64,000 bases of DNA. It comes from Isoetes taiwanensis (Eukaryota > Streptophyta > Lycopodiopsida > Isoetales > Isoetaceae). This document shows, in pieces, positions 1-12,637 of the stretch. A program made the position numbers and the translations under genes. Each line of letters begins with the position of its first letter. Positions within the stretch are counted from its first letter, which is position 1. Under the pieces are notes generated by a model. That model worked only from the letters and a program-made list of their open reading frames with translations. It ran no database searches and had not been told where the DNA came from. The stretch spans positions 2,504,522 through 2,568,521 of the forward strand of contig JAJEKV010000075.1 in NCBI GenBank assembly GCA_021234155.1. The letters run 5' to 3'.

Positions 1-3000
1 TGGAAGATCGAAGGCAAAAAGAGCTCTGGCGCACTCTGGCGCCTCATATCTGCTTGAGGGATTTGAAAGTTTTCTGAGGCATTTTTTGCGCCCAAAGCAG
101 GAGTATTCGCCTCGACCGCCATACAGTTCCCAAGCTTCCGTCACTTGATCTGCCATTTTTGTTCTCATATCCAAAACAGGTTTCGAAATCCTTGACGTTT
201 CAATGAGCCCTCTGCAAGATTGACGGAGCCCTTTTGATGGGTCGTATTTGTATCCCATTTCTGATAGCAACAGATATATCACCATTGTTATCTGGAACAT
301 CCCCAAAACAAAAAATTTGTCTCCAGTCATTAGAGTTTGCAACAGAACTGGATGCGTCTGCAGAATCACATTTTTTGTCTATTTTATTTCCCTTCCTTAC
401 ATCCATTACAGGATACTAAGCTTATTCTTGGAAGTTTGGTCATTGGAAGCAGATTACAGGAAACTAAGCTTATCGTTGCAGGTCGTTTGGTCTATGAAAT
501 ATGATGAGCATGCATTCTCTCTTCTGCCTTCTACCTTCTGTCTTTCGGCTCTTCTATGGCAATCTGCCTTTTCGGCTCTTCTATGGCATCGGAGCCTGCA
601 TTCTGCCTTATGTATTGGTGTCTGCATTCCTCAATATGGTGAGCCTGCATTCTGTCTTCTGCAATCTGCCTTTTTGGCTCTTCTATGGTATTTGGCATCA
701 AGCCCAACAAGGGGTCGAGCAAGAAACAACAAAGGATCGAGCAAGAAGTTGGAGCAGTAGCACAAAATGGGCGATCTTGGCGCTTTGCATATTCCGTGAG
801 TTTAAATCTTCTCAATGCACTTTGAATCTAGTTTCTTCGAGAAACAAGCTGAAAATATGAATCAAAGTCTTCATAACGAATTCAACGAGCACATCTGCAG
901 CATAGAAGGACGAAAGAAAAAGCCCTGGATCGAAGAAGAAACCCGGGGGTTTCACCTACTATAAAGGGGATACGCCACGTGCATTAATGGGGTCAGCAAA
1001 AAACCCTCCGTATACGCCTTGTCCAACCTTCTAAATGCCCCTAGAAAACCCCCTAGCCAAGCCCCACGTTTTAGGGTAAAAAAAACCCACCCCTTTCACT
1101 CACATGGTATATACGCCTTAAACTATGTGACATCCCCGGGAGAAGAAATCGCAAGAGAAAGCACATCGTAAGATGGAATTTGAATTTGCTCAGGAGTCTT
1201 TTATCTAATTTTTGAATATGCATCAAACCAGTCAATACGAATCCAAAAAGCAAATTTGCAGCATGAAAAGCTAAAAGCCAAAGTTAGGGATCAAGCACAA
1301 AGCTACAAAAGGAAGCACAAAAGGAGGTAAAAAATGGAAGCAAGCTGGTCTTTTATTCAAAAAATGGTTCAAAGAATGCATTCTAATTGTGGAGTAGAAA
1401 TGATCCAAAGAGTTTTCAAAACTCAGCTTCACGGATGAGCCATCGGAGCATTGCAGTCTAATCCGATTCTTAGCTTTTTGTCACGCTAAGCATGTTTCTG
1501 GTCTATTTTCGAGTTGATACATTTAGAAAAAAAAAATTTCTTGTTTTTTAGTTAGGGCGAAATCACACTAGGGCCGACCCAAGAAAAATGCGTGGCACAT
1601 TCAGCCACCCGCCAGACCCTATTTTCATTTTTATCCCGATACTATATCACACCTATGGCTGCCTAAAGCGACACATCAGCCTCCACATCAGCGATTAGAA
1701 ACGGGGCTCCGCTCTCTTCACGGCAGCATCTCCATGGATTGGCAACCATCTCTGGTATCTCACTGCTCCAACATGACAACACAATAGTACTCTTACAATA
1801 CTCTTGTAATAGGTACCCATTCTTCACCTTTGTTTTTTTAAGCATTTCACTGAAAAGATTTGAAAATATTTTTGCATGACTCCTTCATTGTACAAGTAAT
1901 TAGATTGAACTAGTTCTGTAAGCTATGGAAGAGGATTGTATTTTTAAACATGATGTCAATATCGAGGATGAGGTCTTTGAAACTTGCAATTGAGCTGAGC
2001 AGAAGGATCATCCTTATGCAAAAAATGAAGAAATTGCTGAGGCATAAATGCCAAGCATGGTCTGTTTGCTGTATATTTCCATTTCATCATTAGAATTGTA
2101 TTGATTGTGAAACATTTAGTTCCAGGTTGAATAAAATATTGTTTCTTCTTTAATTGGATTTCTTAAGTTATTGCAGTATGGTGAGATGAGATCAGCTATG
2201 GGATTTTATCCGTTGGCTTGTTCACTTATGACTAGTTATGTCACCAAAAAATCCACCACAAGTCATGCTATTTATTGCAATTAAATTGCTTTCAACATCG
2301 ACAATAATCAGAATCAGATACCATATTTCTACCTGCATGAGAAAATTTCCTTGGATGTAAATCTCTGTAAGCACACCCCATAAAAATCATTCATAAAAGC
2401 ACCATAAATTCTAAGTTTTGAAATTTTTCATCTACTAAACTAAACAATGAGACAATCATGACTTTAAAATAATGAATTCAATTTATATAATCTGTAAAGC
2501 AGATTTCCAGGTTTGATGATGTATACATTTGTGTAAGAAATTGACGCCATGTTTCTTGAGGTATGCGTGTCACAGGCTGTGGCAAAGTAACTCATAATTA
2601 GACTACAAAACATTAGATATCTGTTACATGAGCCTTCTCGCCTACAATGCAGATTATTCAGAATGCAGTCTGCAGATTTTTGACACCCTGTTTTATTCTT
2701 ATACATGTGGCTTGCTTTAAGAACAAGAGCCTACACATTACTACCACTGTTTTCAGACTTTTTTATGCAAGGAGCAACTAAATGGCAATATGATAAATGC
2801 TTGTGGTATGCTGAAAAGCTGATGGATATGAAACATTGAGCATAACATTCAGAGAACTGGCTCATATTCATAACTAGAAATTTGGTTATGTAATACTGTA
2901 AATGAACTATAGAAAGGAGATGCATATGACTGAAACATCACAGTTCTTTCAAAAAGAGCACGTGTATTTAAGTCTTCTTGCAACAAACCATGGCCAATTA

Positions 3001-3222
3001 CCACACATGCAAAATATGCCATTGACTACCCTGTATGCACAATGCAAATCCCTCATAAAGTGCAAGTAACAGCACCAATAGAAGCAATAGCAAGTACAAG
3101 GTACAGGCATGGTGCTCAGCTTTAAATGTTTAGCACATATATAGGCCTAATACGTTGCTCCAATACCTTTTCCTGCACCACCATGCTTTAAATATATAGG
3201 AATATATACTGATACTCCTTTT
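1..3222. other. AT-rich stretch with no supported gene
   Basis: No reading frame here shows family resemblance or codon-like composition. Positions 540-690 contain three loose copies of GGCTCTTCTATGG, which open a 170-codon frame that I regard as repeat-driven. Near 959-970 is CTATAAAGGGG, a TATA-like sequence followed by a C-rich leader, possibly part of an old LTR. At 1925-2050 a short frame (EEDCIFKHDVNIEDEVFETC then a TGA) looks protein-like, but I cannot name it. The rest is plain AT-rich sequence. Confidence 0.5.
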
Positions 3223-3335
3223 CCCATTGACCCATCATAAATGCCATTGTACATTCTTGCATGTGCCATTGACCCATCATAAATGCATTTGTACCATCAT
3301 AAATGCCATGGTCCATTCTTGCATGTATCATTGAC
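3223..3335. repeat. short tandem repeat, about 45-bp unit, 2.5 copies
   Basis: The unit runs CCATTGACCCATCATAAATG, then CCATTGTACATTCTTGCATG. It recurs with one truncated copy, CATTTGTACCATCATAAATG. Copies differ at several bases, so this is an aged tandem duplication in non-coding AT-rich DNA. Confidence 0.75.
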
Positions 3336-3719
3336 TTTATAATGTGAATCAAATCATACTACAAATGCCATTGGTGTATACATTAGAGCCTACTACTGAA
3401 AAAAGTCTGTGTATCTCCGTGTGATCCATGAATTGTAGTCGTTGTTTATGTTTTACTCTTATCAAATAGGTTACTTAAGTTCTGTTGTACCATGTAAGTC
3501 TTTTTGTAGCAAGAAAATATTTGCCAAGCCTGGTCATATAATTCTACTTGTAAACTAAATCAACCATTACGTCATGCATCTTTGCTCCAGCTATAATCAT
3601 GTAAATCCATCATAAAATGCATAAATGAAAGGTACAGTTTGCATACTATTGTCAATAAACTAGATTGCATAATGCAGTACATGTGAAGAAAACGTGAAAG
3701 AATACAATGCAGACGAAAT

Positions 3720-3842
3720 TAATCCCATCGATCCGAGCCATCGGATCGCCATTCTGGGAAGGGACGAGCGCCTATATTAGGCCATTTTCATTTTGGCTCG
3801 GTTATCGGCGTCTTCTCACAGCAGCTCTTCTTCTCCTCTCGT
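3720..3842 (+). repeat. end module copy 1 with TATATTAGGCC core
   Basis: This copy shares AATCCCATCGATC, GCCATCGGATCGCCATTCTG, CCTATATTAGGCC and the TTCTTCTCCTCTCGTGG tail with positions 9648-9770. The TATATTAG stretch upstream of a pyrimidine-rich leader resembles a core promoter, but that role is inference. Confidence 0.8.
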
Positions 3843-5422
3843 GGCTTCCCTCCGTCTTTCCTTGTCCATTGCTTCCCATCCGCCTTATCATCTTTGCTTC
3901 CCTCGCTTTCCCCATCACAGATTCTGAATTTTTCCTGCTCTTCAACCTGCATTTGTTTCACATTTCTTTTTGGCTCGTCATCTTCTGGATTTGGCCATTT
4001 GATAGGTTGTTCTTGTTGTTTTGTTTCAACTTATGATGTATACAAGTATCGCTTATGAGGTATGGATTTCTCTCCCTATGCCGAGGTTCTTCCACACACA
4101 GGCGGATTTGCCACACTCCCGATTGTTTTGGCGGATTTGTACGCTATGGTTTGGCTTCCGTGGCTTTGCTTGCTAGTTCTTTTATGCTCATGCATTTCTG
4201 TCTTTGCGTTGCCGTTTATGTTATCAGGAGTCTATAGGAGGATTGCTCTACATGGAGATCCGTCATGCACTATCATGAATTATTGATGTACTTCCATGCG
4301 ATTTAGACCGTAGTTGGGCTCTGGTTGGATGATTCCTTTTACAGTTGAGCTTTTCTTACATTTACAGTTTATCTATCTGCATGCATCCTCTGATGGATTG
4401 GTTTTATACTTCTCTCAATTTGATCTTTGGAACATGCAAAGGAGCATGCAACAGCTATTTTCTTTTATAGTATTGAGTGCAGGCAGAGCAGGGATCGGTT
4501 CTCTCCAGAGATTTGCCTCATCATTGATTCGTCAGGAGCAGATCTTTTCAAACAGTTGGATTCGTCTGGCACCTGCGTGGAGCGGTTGACCTTCTTCTTT
4601 TGAGACGTCCTTCCTCAGGCTTCACCTGTGACCTGCAACCCATCCTGGCCCAAGAACCGTTGATCCTTGACTCTGGACCAGCCTTTCCTCTAGCATCTCC
4701 ACGTTTTTCGTTCCTTATCGCCTTTTGCCATTTTGGCTTTTTTATTGCTTTACATGGGTCACTGCTATCTTCAGATCTGGCCAGCTCTGCATGCTGCTCT
4801 ATTTTCTGACAATCTGCCTTCCTAGTCTGGTCGAATTTGCTCCTGTGCTGCTTGGTTTTCCCTTGTGCTATACTTATGTTGCGATTCACCACACCAGCTT
4901 CTCAGAATCTAGCCTGCTGTACCTGCCTGCAACAGGCCCATGAATTTCGAAATTGGAGTTAGGCAGCCGATTGGAGCCAGGTGGACAATTTGCCGAAGCA
5001 CTCTAAGCATCGGCCATCGGATTCCTTTGCAAATCAATTATGGAGCTTCTCCAACGAATCCTCCTTCTTACATAATCTGATTTCGGCCTATCCTCACTGC
5101 ATTTGCTTCACAAGCATCTGATCCTCAAACTCTTTGCCATTCGATTCCCCATTCGATTCCCCTTTCGATCAACTGTGCAACCCATGTCGGGGTTACCTTA
5201 TCCTGGTATCCCCATATTTCTTTTATTTCCTACCCTATTACCTAAGCCAAGATTTTCCACCATTACAAGGTTACATTATCTCTCAGATCCTCGATTTTAT
5301 TTTAGACCTCCTTCAAGCATTCAATGTTGGTTAAGGCCCGGATAATCTCTCAACTCCCTAGCATTCTATGGCGGATAATCTTCGAGATAAGTTTTTCGAA
5401 TTCCACATTTTCTTTGGGTTGT

Positions 5423-5722
5423 GCATTGAATCGTTTAAGTTTAGTTGTGCATTTTTCTTTGTCAAGCTTTATTATGAGTTTATAGTTTAGAAGGGGCTCT
5501 ACCATGTTACTTGGTTTTTGTGGCATAGGGTGAATTATGATATCCGAATATCCGCATTTTTTCCTCTGGGGTTTCTTACCATATTACTATCTAAGTTTGG
5601 GTTTTGCAAACACTCACATTGTGCATTGAATCAGGTTAAGTTTAGTTGTGTATTTTCTTTCTCAGGCTTATTGCGGATTTTATAGTTTAGAAGAGGCATG
5701 TTACTTGGTTTTTGTGGCATAT
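5423..5722. repeat. direct duplication, about 105 bp, offset 199
   Basis: Positions 5423-5530 and 5622-5722 share TGCATTGAATC, AAGTTTAGTTGTG, TTTATAGTTTAGAAG and GTTACTTGGTTTTTGTGGCA with small indels. The duplication lies inside the pyrimidine-rich element and has no coding meaning. Confidence 0.8.
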
Positions 5723-7173
5723 ATAGGTTATCTTATGCCCCCTTTACATATACCCTCGGAGGGAATTACGAGTCACATTTACACTATATTTTCTATCATT
5801 TGGGTGTCCCTTTTCTTTTTCCTATGCGAGGTTTTCGATTGTTATGTTTTTCTCATGTCTTATTCATAATTGCATTAGAATATGAGGCATCTAGGGGCTT
5901 TTGTTTTAGGGGGTGGTTTTTCCCTCCCATGTTATCTCTTTCGTATGTTACCTTTTACAAGTTGATGGACATCTAGTTTTTCTATATGTGACATTATCCT
6001 TTGAATTTGAGGCTTTTTCATGGTTGTTTTCGGATTTTTCTTCTTTGCACTTGTGTTTTTATCGTGGATTCGATGCACCATACTATTTAAATGGGTCTAT
6101 GCTCTCCTCGCGCTGTTTTTCTCTTGTTTATGTTCTGGCTCACTTTTTACCTCGTTTTCGTCTTGTGGTCGTTTACTTGGGATGTTGTCTTGTTTTCATA
6201 ATTCTACGCTACAGTCTCTTGGTTTATTATCTTTTTATTGCCTATGGATTTGTGGCCACCATCTTCCGGGTTGCATTTGTCCTTTTTACATTGATGCATT
6301 CCATTTCCATGGTAGGTTGCAGTATGGCCTCCGTTGTGTGTTACTTCTCCGACATGTATCTCTTTTGTATGTTATTTTTTATATTGTGGTTCCCATGTGG
6401 TTATATGTGGCATTCTTTTCTGTGTTTAGGATTTTCCCCATGGTGGTTTGGGTTTTATCTTTTGCACTTGTGTTTGTGTCTTATGGGTGATGCACTACAC
6501 TTGGCTCAGGTGGTATACGTTATTCGGGTGGTATTATCTTCTACATTCTAGGTTTCCCCTAGTTGTTGGGTTTTATTTTCTGCACTTGTGGTTTATCTTG
6601 TTTTTGATGCACGCGACTCTTCAACAGCTTGTCCAGGTTATTCCTGGTTGATTTTCTTGTTTATGTTCTCGCCCGCATTTATACTTTAGTTTCTTTTCAG
6701 AGCCTATGTGTTGCTTCCTCGGTCAGGTTCTTTGTTGTTTTTCTATTTTATATCTTTGATTCTCATGGTTTCATTCTTTTGATTGCCCGAGATTTATTCA
6801 CCACATTTGCCAGGTTGCACTTTGTCTTTTTATGTCTGTTGCCAATTGTTTAAATATTGTTACCCTTCGTGTATGCCATCTTAGTTATTTTCAATATTGC
6901 TACATGGCTTGTGTTCCAAGTATTCCATATGTTGGGGGTTTTTTGCTTAGGGTCATGTCGATGCTTGTTGTTCACATATTTACTATGGTAAGTTCCTTCG
7001 TAGTATTCTTTTACGATTATTGATTTTTGATGGTTCTTATGAGTACTATACCGGGTTCTCTTCTTGTTTTCGCATCTAGAGTTGCCTTTGACTAGACATA
7101 ATGGGACCTACTCTTTGACGGTTTCTTGTCTTGGAATACGATCAATGGCAACATTTTTTGTATCATATGGTGG

Positions 7174-7329
7174 TTCCTTCATTTTGCTTAGATACATGCA
7201 TTTTTTCTATGTGCTAGATGATTTTTATTCTATTGATTTTTTTATGGGCTATGGTTCCTCCGTTTTGCTTAGATATATGCATTTTATGTGTTCGATGATT
7301 TTTCTTCTATTGGTTCTTTATGGGCTTTA
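7174..7329. repeat. tandem duplication, about 80-bp unit
   Basis: Two diverged copies begin at 7174 and 7255. They share GTTTTGCTTAGATA, ATGCATTTT, GATGATTTTT and TTTATGGGCT. This is an internal duplication of the pyrimidine-rich element. Confidence 0.75.
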
Positions 7330-9647
7330 GGTTGGTGGACCGATATCTCTGCCGCTTTTTCATCACGTGGTGGCTTACTCAATTTTATCTAGATACATGA
7401 ATGTGGGTATTTTCCATTTCTATAGGGGGATTGGTTATTTATCATGAATCGACTCTTTTGGACTGTGTACATTTGTCCCTGATAGAAACAATGTAGAGCC
7501 ACTGTAGAGACAATGTAGAGATAATGTCGATGTCCCTTAGTGATCTTATGACCCTCGTTGCTGGGGGCTACCGAGTCCTATTTGGCACCTTGTCGTTTGG
7601 CGTTGTATTCTTGCAATTGTTCTTTTCAGCTTTCGGTTTTCTGGCCTTAGTATTACACGTCATTTGTATTTGTGCTATTTAGCTTTTTCTGGATACGTCG
7701 CATGTTGCGTTTGGCACTTCCTTATACTCATTCAACCTTTCACATTCTTCTCTTTGCCATGTTTTTTGCACTTTGTCATGTTTTTGCATTTGCGAGCTCC
7801 TTTGCACCATATTTATCCTTTGCAGCCTATTCACCTCATTGGATTCAACTTCATGTCGTATTTTCATATTGTATATTCTTTCCTTGATTTTTTAGTTATG
7901 GGAGATTCGTCCATTATTTTGCCATGCTCACTTTCGATCATTTTTCGTATCCCCGCTTTTACAGTCGGTATGTAACCGATGTGGTTTTGGGATTATAGCA
8001 TTATTCATGTTGTTATTAAAGGCGATCGTGTTTTACACTTTTTCTCGCCAAGGGCTCTTATCCACGGGTTATTTTCTTGTTGATTTGTTCATTGGCTTGC
8101 ATTCCTTTTTCTCAGATTTATCCTTGGGCTTAAACCATAACTTTATTGTCTTTTTTTGGGACTTCATTTGTAGCTTCGCTATCATTATGCATTGTGCTAC
8201 CCTTTATACATCATATTTGCTATTTAGCTATATTTGGATACAAATTTCGCTTTATCATGTGTTTTCTTCCACCCGCTGGTGATGCTTTTCCCACCCCCGG
8301 TGATGCTATCCCCTCTTTTTCATGAATTGTTGATTTTTTCTCATTTCTAATCGCTCACATCAATTTGGGTGCTTGTAGTTTTCAGCGTTTGCCGCTTCAC
8401 CATTATGCACATTCTTGTTCTCCTTAATCGTTAATGGGTGCCTTCTACATGTTCCCATTCTTCTCAAGGCCTCTGGCCGTTGGCACTCCTCTTTGTCTCA
8501 CCCTCGCTACTCGTTAGCCCGTTATTTGACTCGACACACTGGGCGGTTTCATGGTGGGCTGGGCTTATAGTTTATGAAGTTACGCCTCATTTTTTCTTTT
8601 ACGTTGTGCTCCGAATTACCTTTAGTTTCCTTCTTGATCTTCCTTTTTTGCTCGGTGCTAGTATGTCTACATTCTCTTCTTAAATCTCAACCCTCATTTG
8701 CCAAAGTTTGTTTTCCTATTGGGGCCTTTATTCATGGCTTTTTGCATATGGTATTTGTCTTCTGACATCACTACACATTTCTCCTATGCTACCCTGAACC
8801 GGACCTTGGCATTTTCACTCTCCTCATTATGAACTTCTTTGCTTTAGACTTCTTGTTGTCAACCTCTTTTTTCTTATTGACATTCCTCTGAGCTGGCTCA
8901 TTCTGTTGGTGTTTGTCCGGTATTGGTAAGCTTTGAGGCGTTGCTTTTTAGGTTCATCTTACCACTCTTGATATTCATCTTCCTTTATCTGGTTTATGGT
9001 TTGACCTCTTTTCCCGAATATTGACAGTCCGTGATCTGCATTCATATCATATGTGCATTGTACGCGTTAACGTGGTTTGTTTTTTCATCGCCTTGTTGCC
9101 GGGGCGCTTCGTCATCATGGCGGCGTGCTTTTCTTTTCATTGGTTTTTCTCTAATGTCCTTTCCTTTTTTCAGGTCATTGAGCTGATGATCTGGCCCATA
9201 GCGGTAACCCGGCTCTTCTTCTTCACCCCGTTTTCTCCCCACGACTTCGCTTTCGCTGGCTTCTTTGGTTCTTGTCAACGTGTAGCTTCCAGACTTTTCG
9301 GACCCTGGTTTCCTTTCTCCTCCTGCCACTCCAAATGAGACCAATTTGCCCGTGGTCATACGATTTCTTTAGCTCGCTTGCCTTCATTCGCATGCCCCAT
9401 CACTATCCTTCAGCGCCTAATTTCTACCGGTTCCTATCATCTCTTCGATCCTCCGTCCGCAGCCCCTTTTTTCGGCTCCTATCCTTTCTCTCTGGCGTCC
9501 TTTATCCTATCCATTTGCTTTCGAGGGTGGTGGCGGGAGTATCTTCTTGCTATCGGCTTCACACGGAGGTTTCGCGAGCGACTAGATTTATAGTTGAGGA
9601 AGTCCTTTGGTAGTCGGCGGTTTTGTGTCTCTCGCGAGTCCCTTCCC

Positions 9648-9770
9648 GAATCCCATCGATCAGGGCCATCGGATCGCCATTCTGAAGGAAGGGACGAAAT
9701 CCTATATTAGGCCATTTTCATTTTGGCTCCTTATCGGGCGTCTTCTCCGCAGCTCTTCTTCTCCTCTCGT
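9648..9770 (+). repeat. end module copy 2 with TATATTAGGCC core
   Basis: Second copy of the module at 3720-3842. It is preceded by TTTTGTGTCTCTCGCGAG (9621), which also appears at 10706 near the right edge of the element. The order suggests a repeated end structure about 1.08 kb apart at the right side. Confidence 0.8.
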
Positions 9771-9954
9771 GGGCTTCCCTCCCTTCCCGCCTTTGGCATG
9801 GGATTTGGCGCATGAGTCTTTTTCATTTTGTATTTTTTGTTGTTCATGCCTCTTTGTTGTTCTCCACCTGTGAGTGTGGCTATTCTTATGTTTCCGTTCT
9901 ATCGCCCTGCTATTCTTATGTTTCTGTTCCATTGCTCTCTTGTTGTGTTGTTCT

Positions 9955-10135
9955 CTACCTGCAGGTGATGCTATTTATTTCCACCTCGAGGGTGATGCAT
10001 ATTTTTACATAATGGTTCTCCACCCGCTGGGTGATGCTTTATGTTGTTTATTTCCACCTCGGGGGTGATGCATGTTTTTACATAATGGTTCTCTACCTGC
10101 TGGGTGATGCTTTTTCCACCCTACGGGTGATGCTA
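9955..10135. repeat. GGGTGATGC short repeat cluster
   Basis: GGTGATGC recurs about six times, usually preceded by CCACC(C/T)(G/T)CTGG or CCACCTCGAGG, with ACATAATGGTTCTC between. A weaker pair lies at 8270-8305. The units are imperfect and look like slippage products. Confidence 0.75.
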
Positions 10136-10141
10136 TCTTTT

Positions 10142-10143
<2 letters not shown>

Positions 10144-10179
<36 letters not shown>

Positions 10180-10193
10180 CTCTCTCTCTCTCT
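10144..10193 (+). repeat. T36 tract followed by (CT)n
   Basis: About 36 uninterrupted T residues run into a CT dinucleotide run of seven units. A poly(A) tail read on the minus strand is possible, but no retroelement 3' end is recognisable beside it. Confidence 0.9.
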
Positions 10194-10494
10194 GTTTTCA
10201 TTTTCGGACCTTCTTGGTGTAGCTTGTGCTGTTTGTTTTCTCTGACCATTTACGGGTGTTCTTTTTGGAAGTTTTTTGGTATTGCTTGCAGGATTCTGCC
10301 GTTTTTAAGCCGTCTGTTGTCTGCTCTATTTCGTTTCGCCATCACCCCTCTCCTTCGGTTCTCCATGGACACATTCGGGAGGCTTTAGCCGATTTGCTGG
10401 GGTCGTGCTCTATTTTGCGTTCGCCATCAACTCGTTTCTCTCCGTTCTCCAGGCAACACATTCAAGGTTGTTGGGACCATTTCTCATTAGGGTT

Positions 10495-10545
10495 TTCCTC
10501 GAAAACCCGAAAGGGCGGGGTTTTTTATCCCGATGAGAAGTTGTC
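10495..10545 (+). repeat. CGAAAACCCGAAAGG module, copy 1
   Basis: CGAAAACCCGAAAGGGCGGG followed by a T run recurs at 54353-54380 with two changes. AAAACCC and GGGTTTT/GGGGTTTT can pair, so the transcript could form a small stem. The flanks are unrelated, which marks a dispersed element fragment. Confidence 0.65.
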
Positions 10546-10678
10546 GCCATTACCCTTTTATTTTGCCTTGGCAAATTTCTTTTTAGGGGGTAGTCCGATA
10601 TTGTTCCTATGGTCGGCTATCCCCTCTCTCTCCCTAGTTTTCCACACATTGTATACTGCTGCTGTGATGAATGACAAG

Positions 10679-10700
10679 CCTATCTATCTATCTATCTATC
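10679..10700 (+). repeat. (TATC)5 microsatellite
   Basis: Five uninterrupted TATC units immediately left of GGCCGATTTTGTGTCTCTCG, close to the right edge of the pyrimidine-rich element. Confidence 0.9.
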
Positions 10701-10889
10701 GGCCGATTTTGTGTCTCTCGCGAGTCCCTTCCCAGAATAGAAGCATTAAAGTGCTAGTGAATTGAGATTTTTACTTATCAATTCATATTTGAAAAGCCAT
10801 ACCTGGCAAAGTTGCAGAAGAATTTGCAGGAAGTTCTTGGAGTTTTGAAGCCTGTTTGCCTCTGATAGAAATGGAAATTGGGGCGATTC

Positions 10890-11056
10890 AATTTCTGTCT
10901 ATGGCGCCAAGTTTGTAAGAACGTAGGCATACGTGGAAAGAATAGGCGTACGTAGAAAGAATAGGTGACCTGGCTACCTGCCGAAAGTTGGGACTGGCGC
11001 TCTCGCCCGTCCAAAATCCGTAGGGTGCCAAATCCCCACGTCACCATTTAGGCACG
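10890..11056 (-). mobile_element. possible LTR end and primer-binding site, minus strand
   Basis: Read on the minus strand, a CA-ended stretch (GCCTACGTTCTTACA) is followed two bases later by TTGGCGCCATAGAC. TGGCGCC is the 5' core of several plant and retroviral primer-binding sites, but the downstream bases do not match a tRNA 3' end that I can name. A TGGTGACGTGGGG near 11048 could be the other LTR end, giving only about 130 bp. A duplicated AGGC(A/G)TACGTRGAAAGAATAGG lies inside. This is a suggestion, not a firm call. Confidence 0.25.
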
Positions 11057-11059
11057 CTG

Positions 11060-12075
11060 GTGTAATAGGTAGGGTGCCAAAAGTATCCACTTGGCATTAT
11101 ATTATTTGTGCAATTAATATCATTTTTTTAGTTCAGCCATAATGTGATTTTGCCCTTAAACTTAGCTTTTTGGATCATTTTCAAAGATTTTCAAAGATGA
11201 TACATTTTATAAGAAAAAAAGTTTTTCATTCAGTTAAACTGAGCTTTTCGGAATTATCTTTTTGGGTGAACCTTTTTTTTTTTTTGAACCTGGGCATGTT
11301 TTTCGCATTAGGCTAAGCTAAACATGAAATCGAGCTTATTAGTTCACCTTTTTTAAGGCGAACTAGACATAGGCTAAGTTTGCTTTTTCTTTTTAATTCT
11401 GTTCCTTTTGCATATTTCTAGCTCCGTGACAATAACTTTGCGCTATTATATAAATGCTAGAATGAGTTTGGCAAGGTGGAATGCCTTCTAGTTTGGACTA
11501 GAAAGCCCAATGTTAGGAACTATATATGAATGTTGTTGGGATAATAGGTGGATTAACACTGTGATTCTATAAGACATATAATTTATAAATGAATCCCTTT
11601 CTTGTGAACTTGAACTAGATATACTTTTTGCATTATGCTGCTTCGTTTGTTTGTTTTTTTTTATTCTATTCCATTTGCATGTTTCTAGCTTTGCATGTTT
11701 CTTGTATGCTCAACATTATATAACTCAATACCTTTTTTTTTTTAATTTACTTTTGAAATCAGAATGGAATTGCAATTGCAGTTTCTTCTTCTAAAAGGAA
11801 AAGCTTGAGTCCCTTATCGTGCTATATTGTGAAATATTGTATATTCTCTAATTAATATGGCATTACATTTTCATACTTTCGACACGAAATGTATGAATTT
11901 AAATATGCTATTAAAAACATGCAATATGAAATTTATCCCAAAATTAAGACATAATCCCAATTTATTTGAATGCTGGTTTAATATTTTATTTTTCCACGTT
12001 CTTTTGCTATTCTGGTTTTCATTCTTTTGTTTTTTGTTAAATCTGCCTTGCAGGTTTCAGGTTCAATCCGGCTAT
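11060..12075. other. AT-rich DNA, no supported gene
   Basis: Several T runs and the repeated phrase GCATRTTTCTAGCT(C/T)YG are visible (near 11410 and 11680), both after TTCTRTTCC. I see no coding resemblance on either strand. The end of the stretch (TTAAATCTGCCTTGCAG at 12037-12053) resembles a plant 3' splice site and leads into the short frame that follows. Confidence 0.4.
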
Positions 12076-12107
12076 AAGGTTCAAGATCTGCTAGTATTGA
12101 GGGTCAA

Positions 12108-12269
12108 ATGATCAAAAATAGAAAACGGAAGCTGTTGAGAGGCGATAGAGAGGCATTTTATTGTTCGTTGTCCTTCATAAAGATGATAGCTTTGGGCGGA
12201 TCCCCAGGGTTAGAGCTATTGCCTGCTTCTGCTGCTTTCTTGGCCAAATGGTCAAACCTTTCAGGGTAG
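12108..12269 (+). CDS. short unassigned frame, possible terminal exon remnant
   Basis: A 53-codon frame starts at ATG 12108 and ends at TAG 12267. It begins with a basic stretch (NRKRKLLRGDRE) and ends LLPASAAFLAKWSNLSG, a composition typical of protein rather than of the surrounding AT-rich DNA. A splice-acceptor-like TTGCAG lies 55 bp upstream of the ATG, with a TAA in frame between. I do not recognise the family. It may be the last exon of a host gene fragment or chance. Confidence 0.3.
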   Translation: MIKNRKRKLLRGDREAFYCSLSFIKMIALGGSPGLELLPASAAFLAKWSNLSG

Positions 12270-12499
12270 ATCCACATGCATAGAGCTTTGGATCTTCGAG
12301 TGATCTAGTTTATATGGTTTCAGCCCCCGGATCCATTCTTTGTGTGATAGGTTAAGAGATGGGTTTGTGGAGGACCTTCGCATGGCGGAACAACCCTCTC
12401 TTATTTAGTTCTTTGTCTTTGATTTTTCTTCTGCAATGTATTTTTACTTTTAATTTATGGTTTTGCTTGGAGAGTTCACTTCCTTGGAGGATGCTGCTT

Positions 12500-12637
12500 C
12501 ATAGATTTCTTGCTTTGTGCAGTTCAGTGGATCTGAAGAGTCTCTGTATCACGTTTTTTTCAATGCAACATAGATTTCTTGCTTTGTGCAGTTCCGTGGA
12601 TCCGAAGAGTCTTTGTATCACGTTTTTTTCAATGCAA
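12500..12637. repeat. 69-bp tandem duplication, two copies
   Basis: CATAGATTTCTTGCTTTGTG starts at 12500 and again at 12569, each copy running to TTTTTTTCAATGCAA. The copies differ at three bases (A/C, T/C, C/T). Because 69 is divisible by three, frames on both strands show a 23-residue protein repeat; nothing else supports coding. Confidence 0.9.

Larger units (their letters stand above)
3720..10740 (+). repeat. pyrimidine-rich degenerate element, about 7 kb, with a shared end module
   Basis: For about 7 kb the plus strand is strongly T/C-rich, so many Phe/Leu/Cys-rich frames appear by composition alone; none resembles a known protein. A module of about 120 bp at 3720-3842 (AATCCCATCGATC, then CCTATATTAGGCCATTTTCA, then a CTCTTCTTCTCCTCTCGTGG leader) recurs at 9648-9770. 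The motif TTTTGTGTCTCTCGCGAG occurs at 9621 and again at 10706. This would fit a large non-coding retrotransposon derivative or nested copies of one non-autonomous element. True LTR boundaries are not clear, because similarity stops after the first 130 bp. Confidence 0.45.

Noticed and set aside
3707-9900. Many Phe/Leu/Cys-rich frames of 60-212 codons
   Set aside because: They follow from the T/C-rich composition of the plus strand. They overlap in several frames, change frame at every repeat and match no family.
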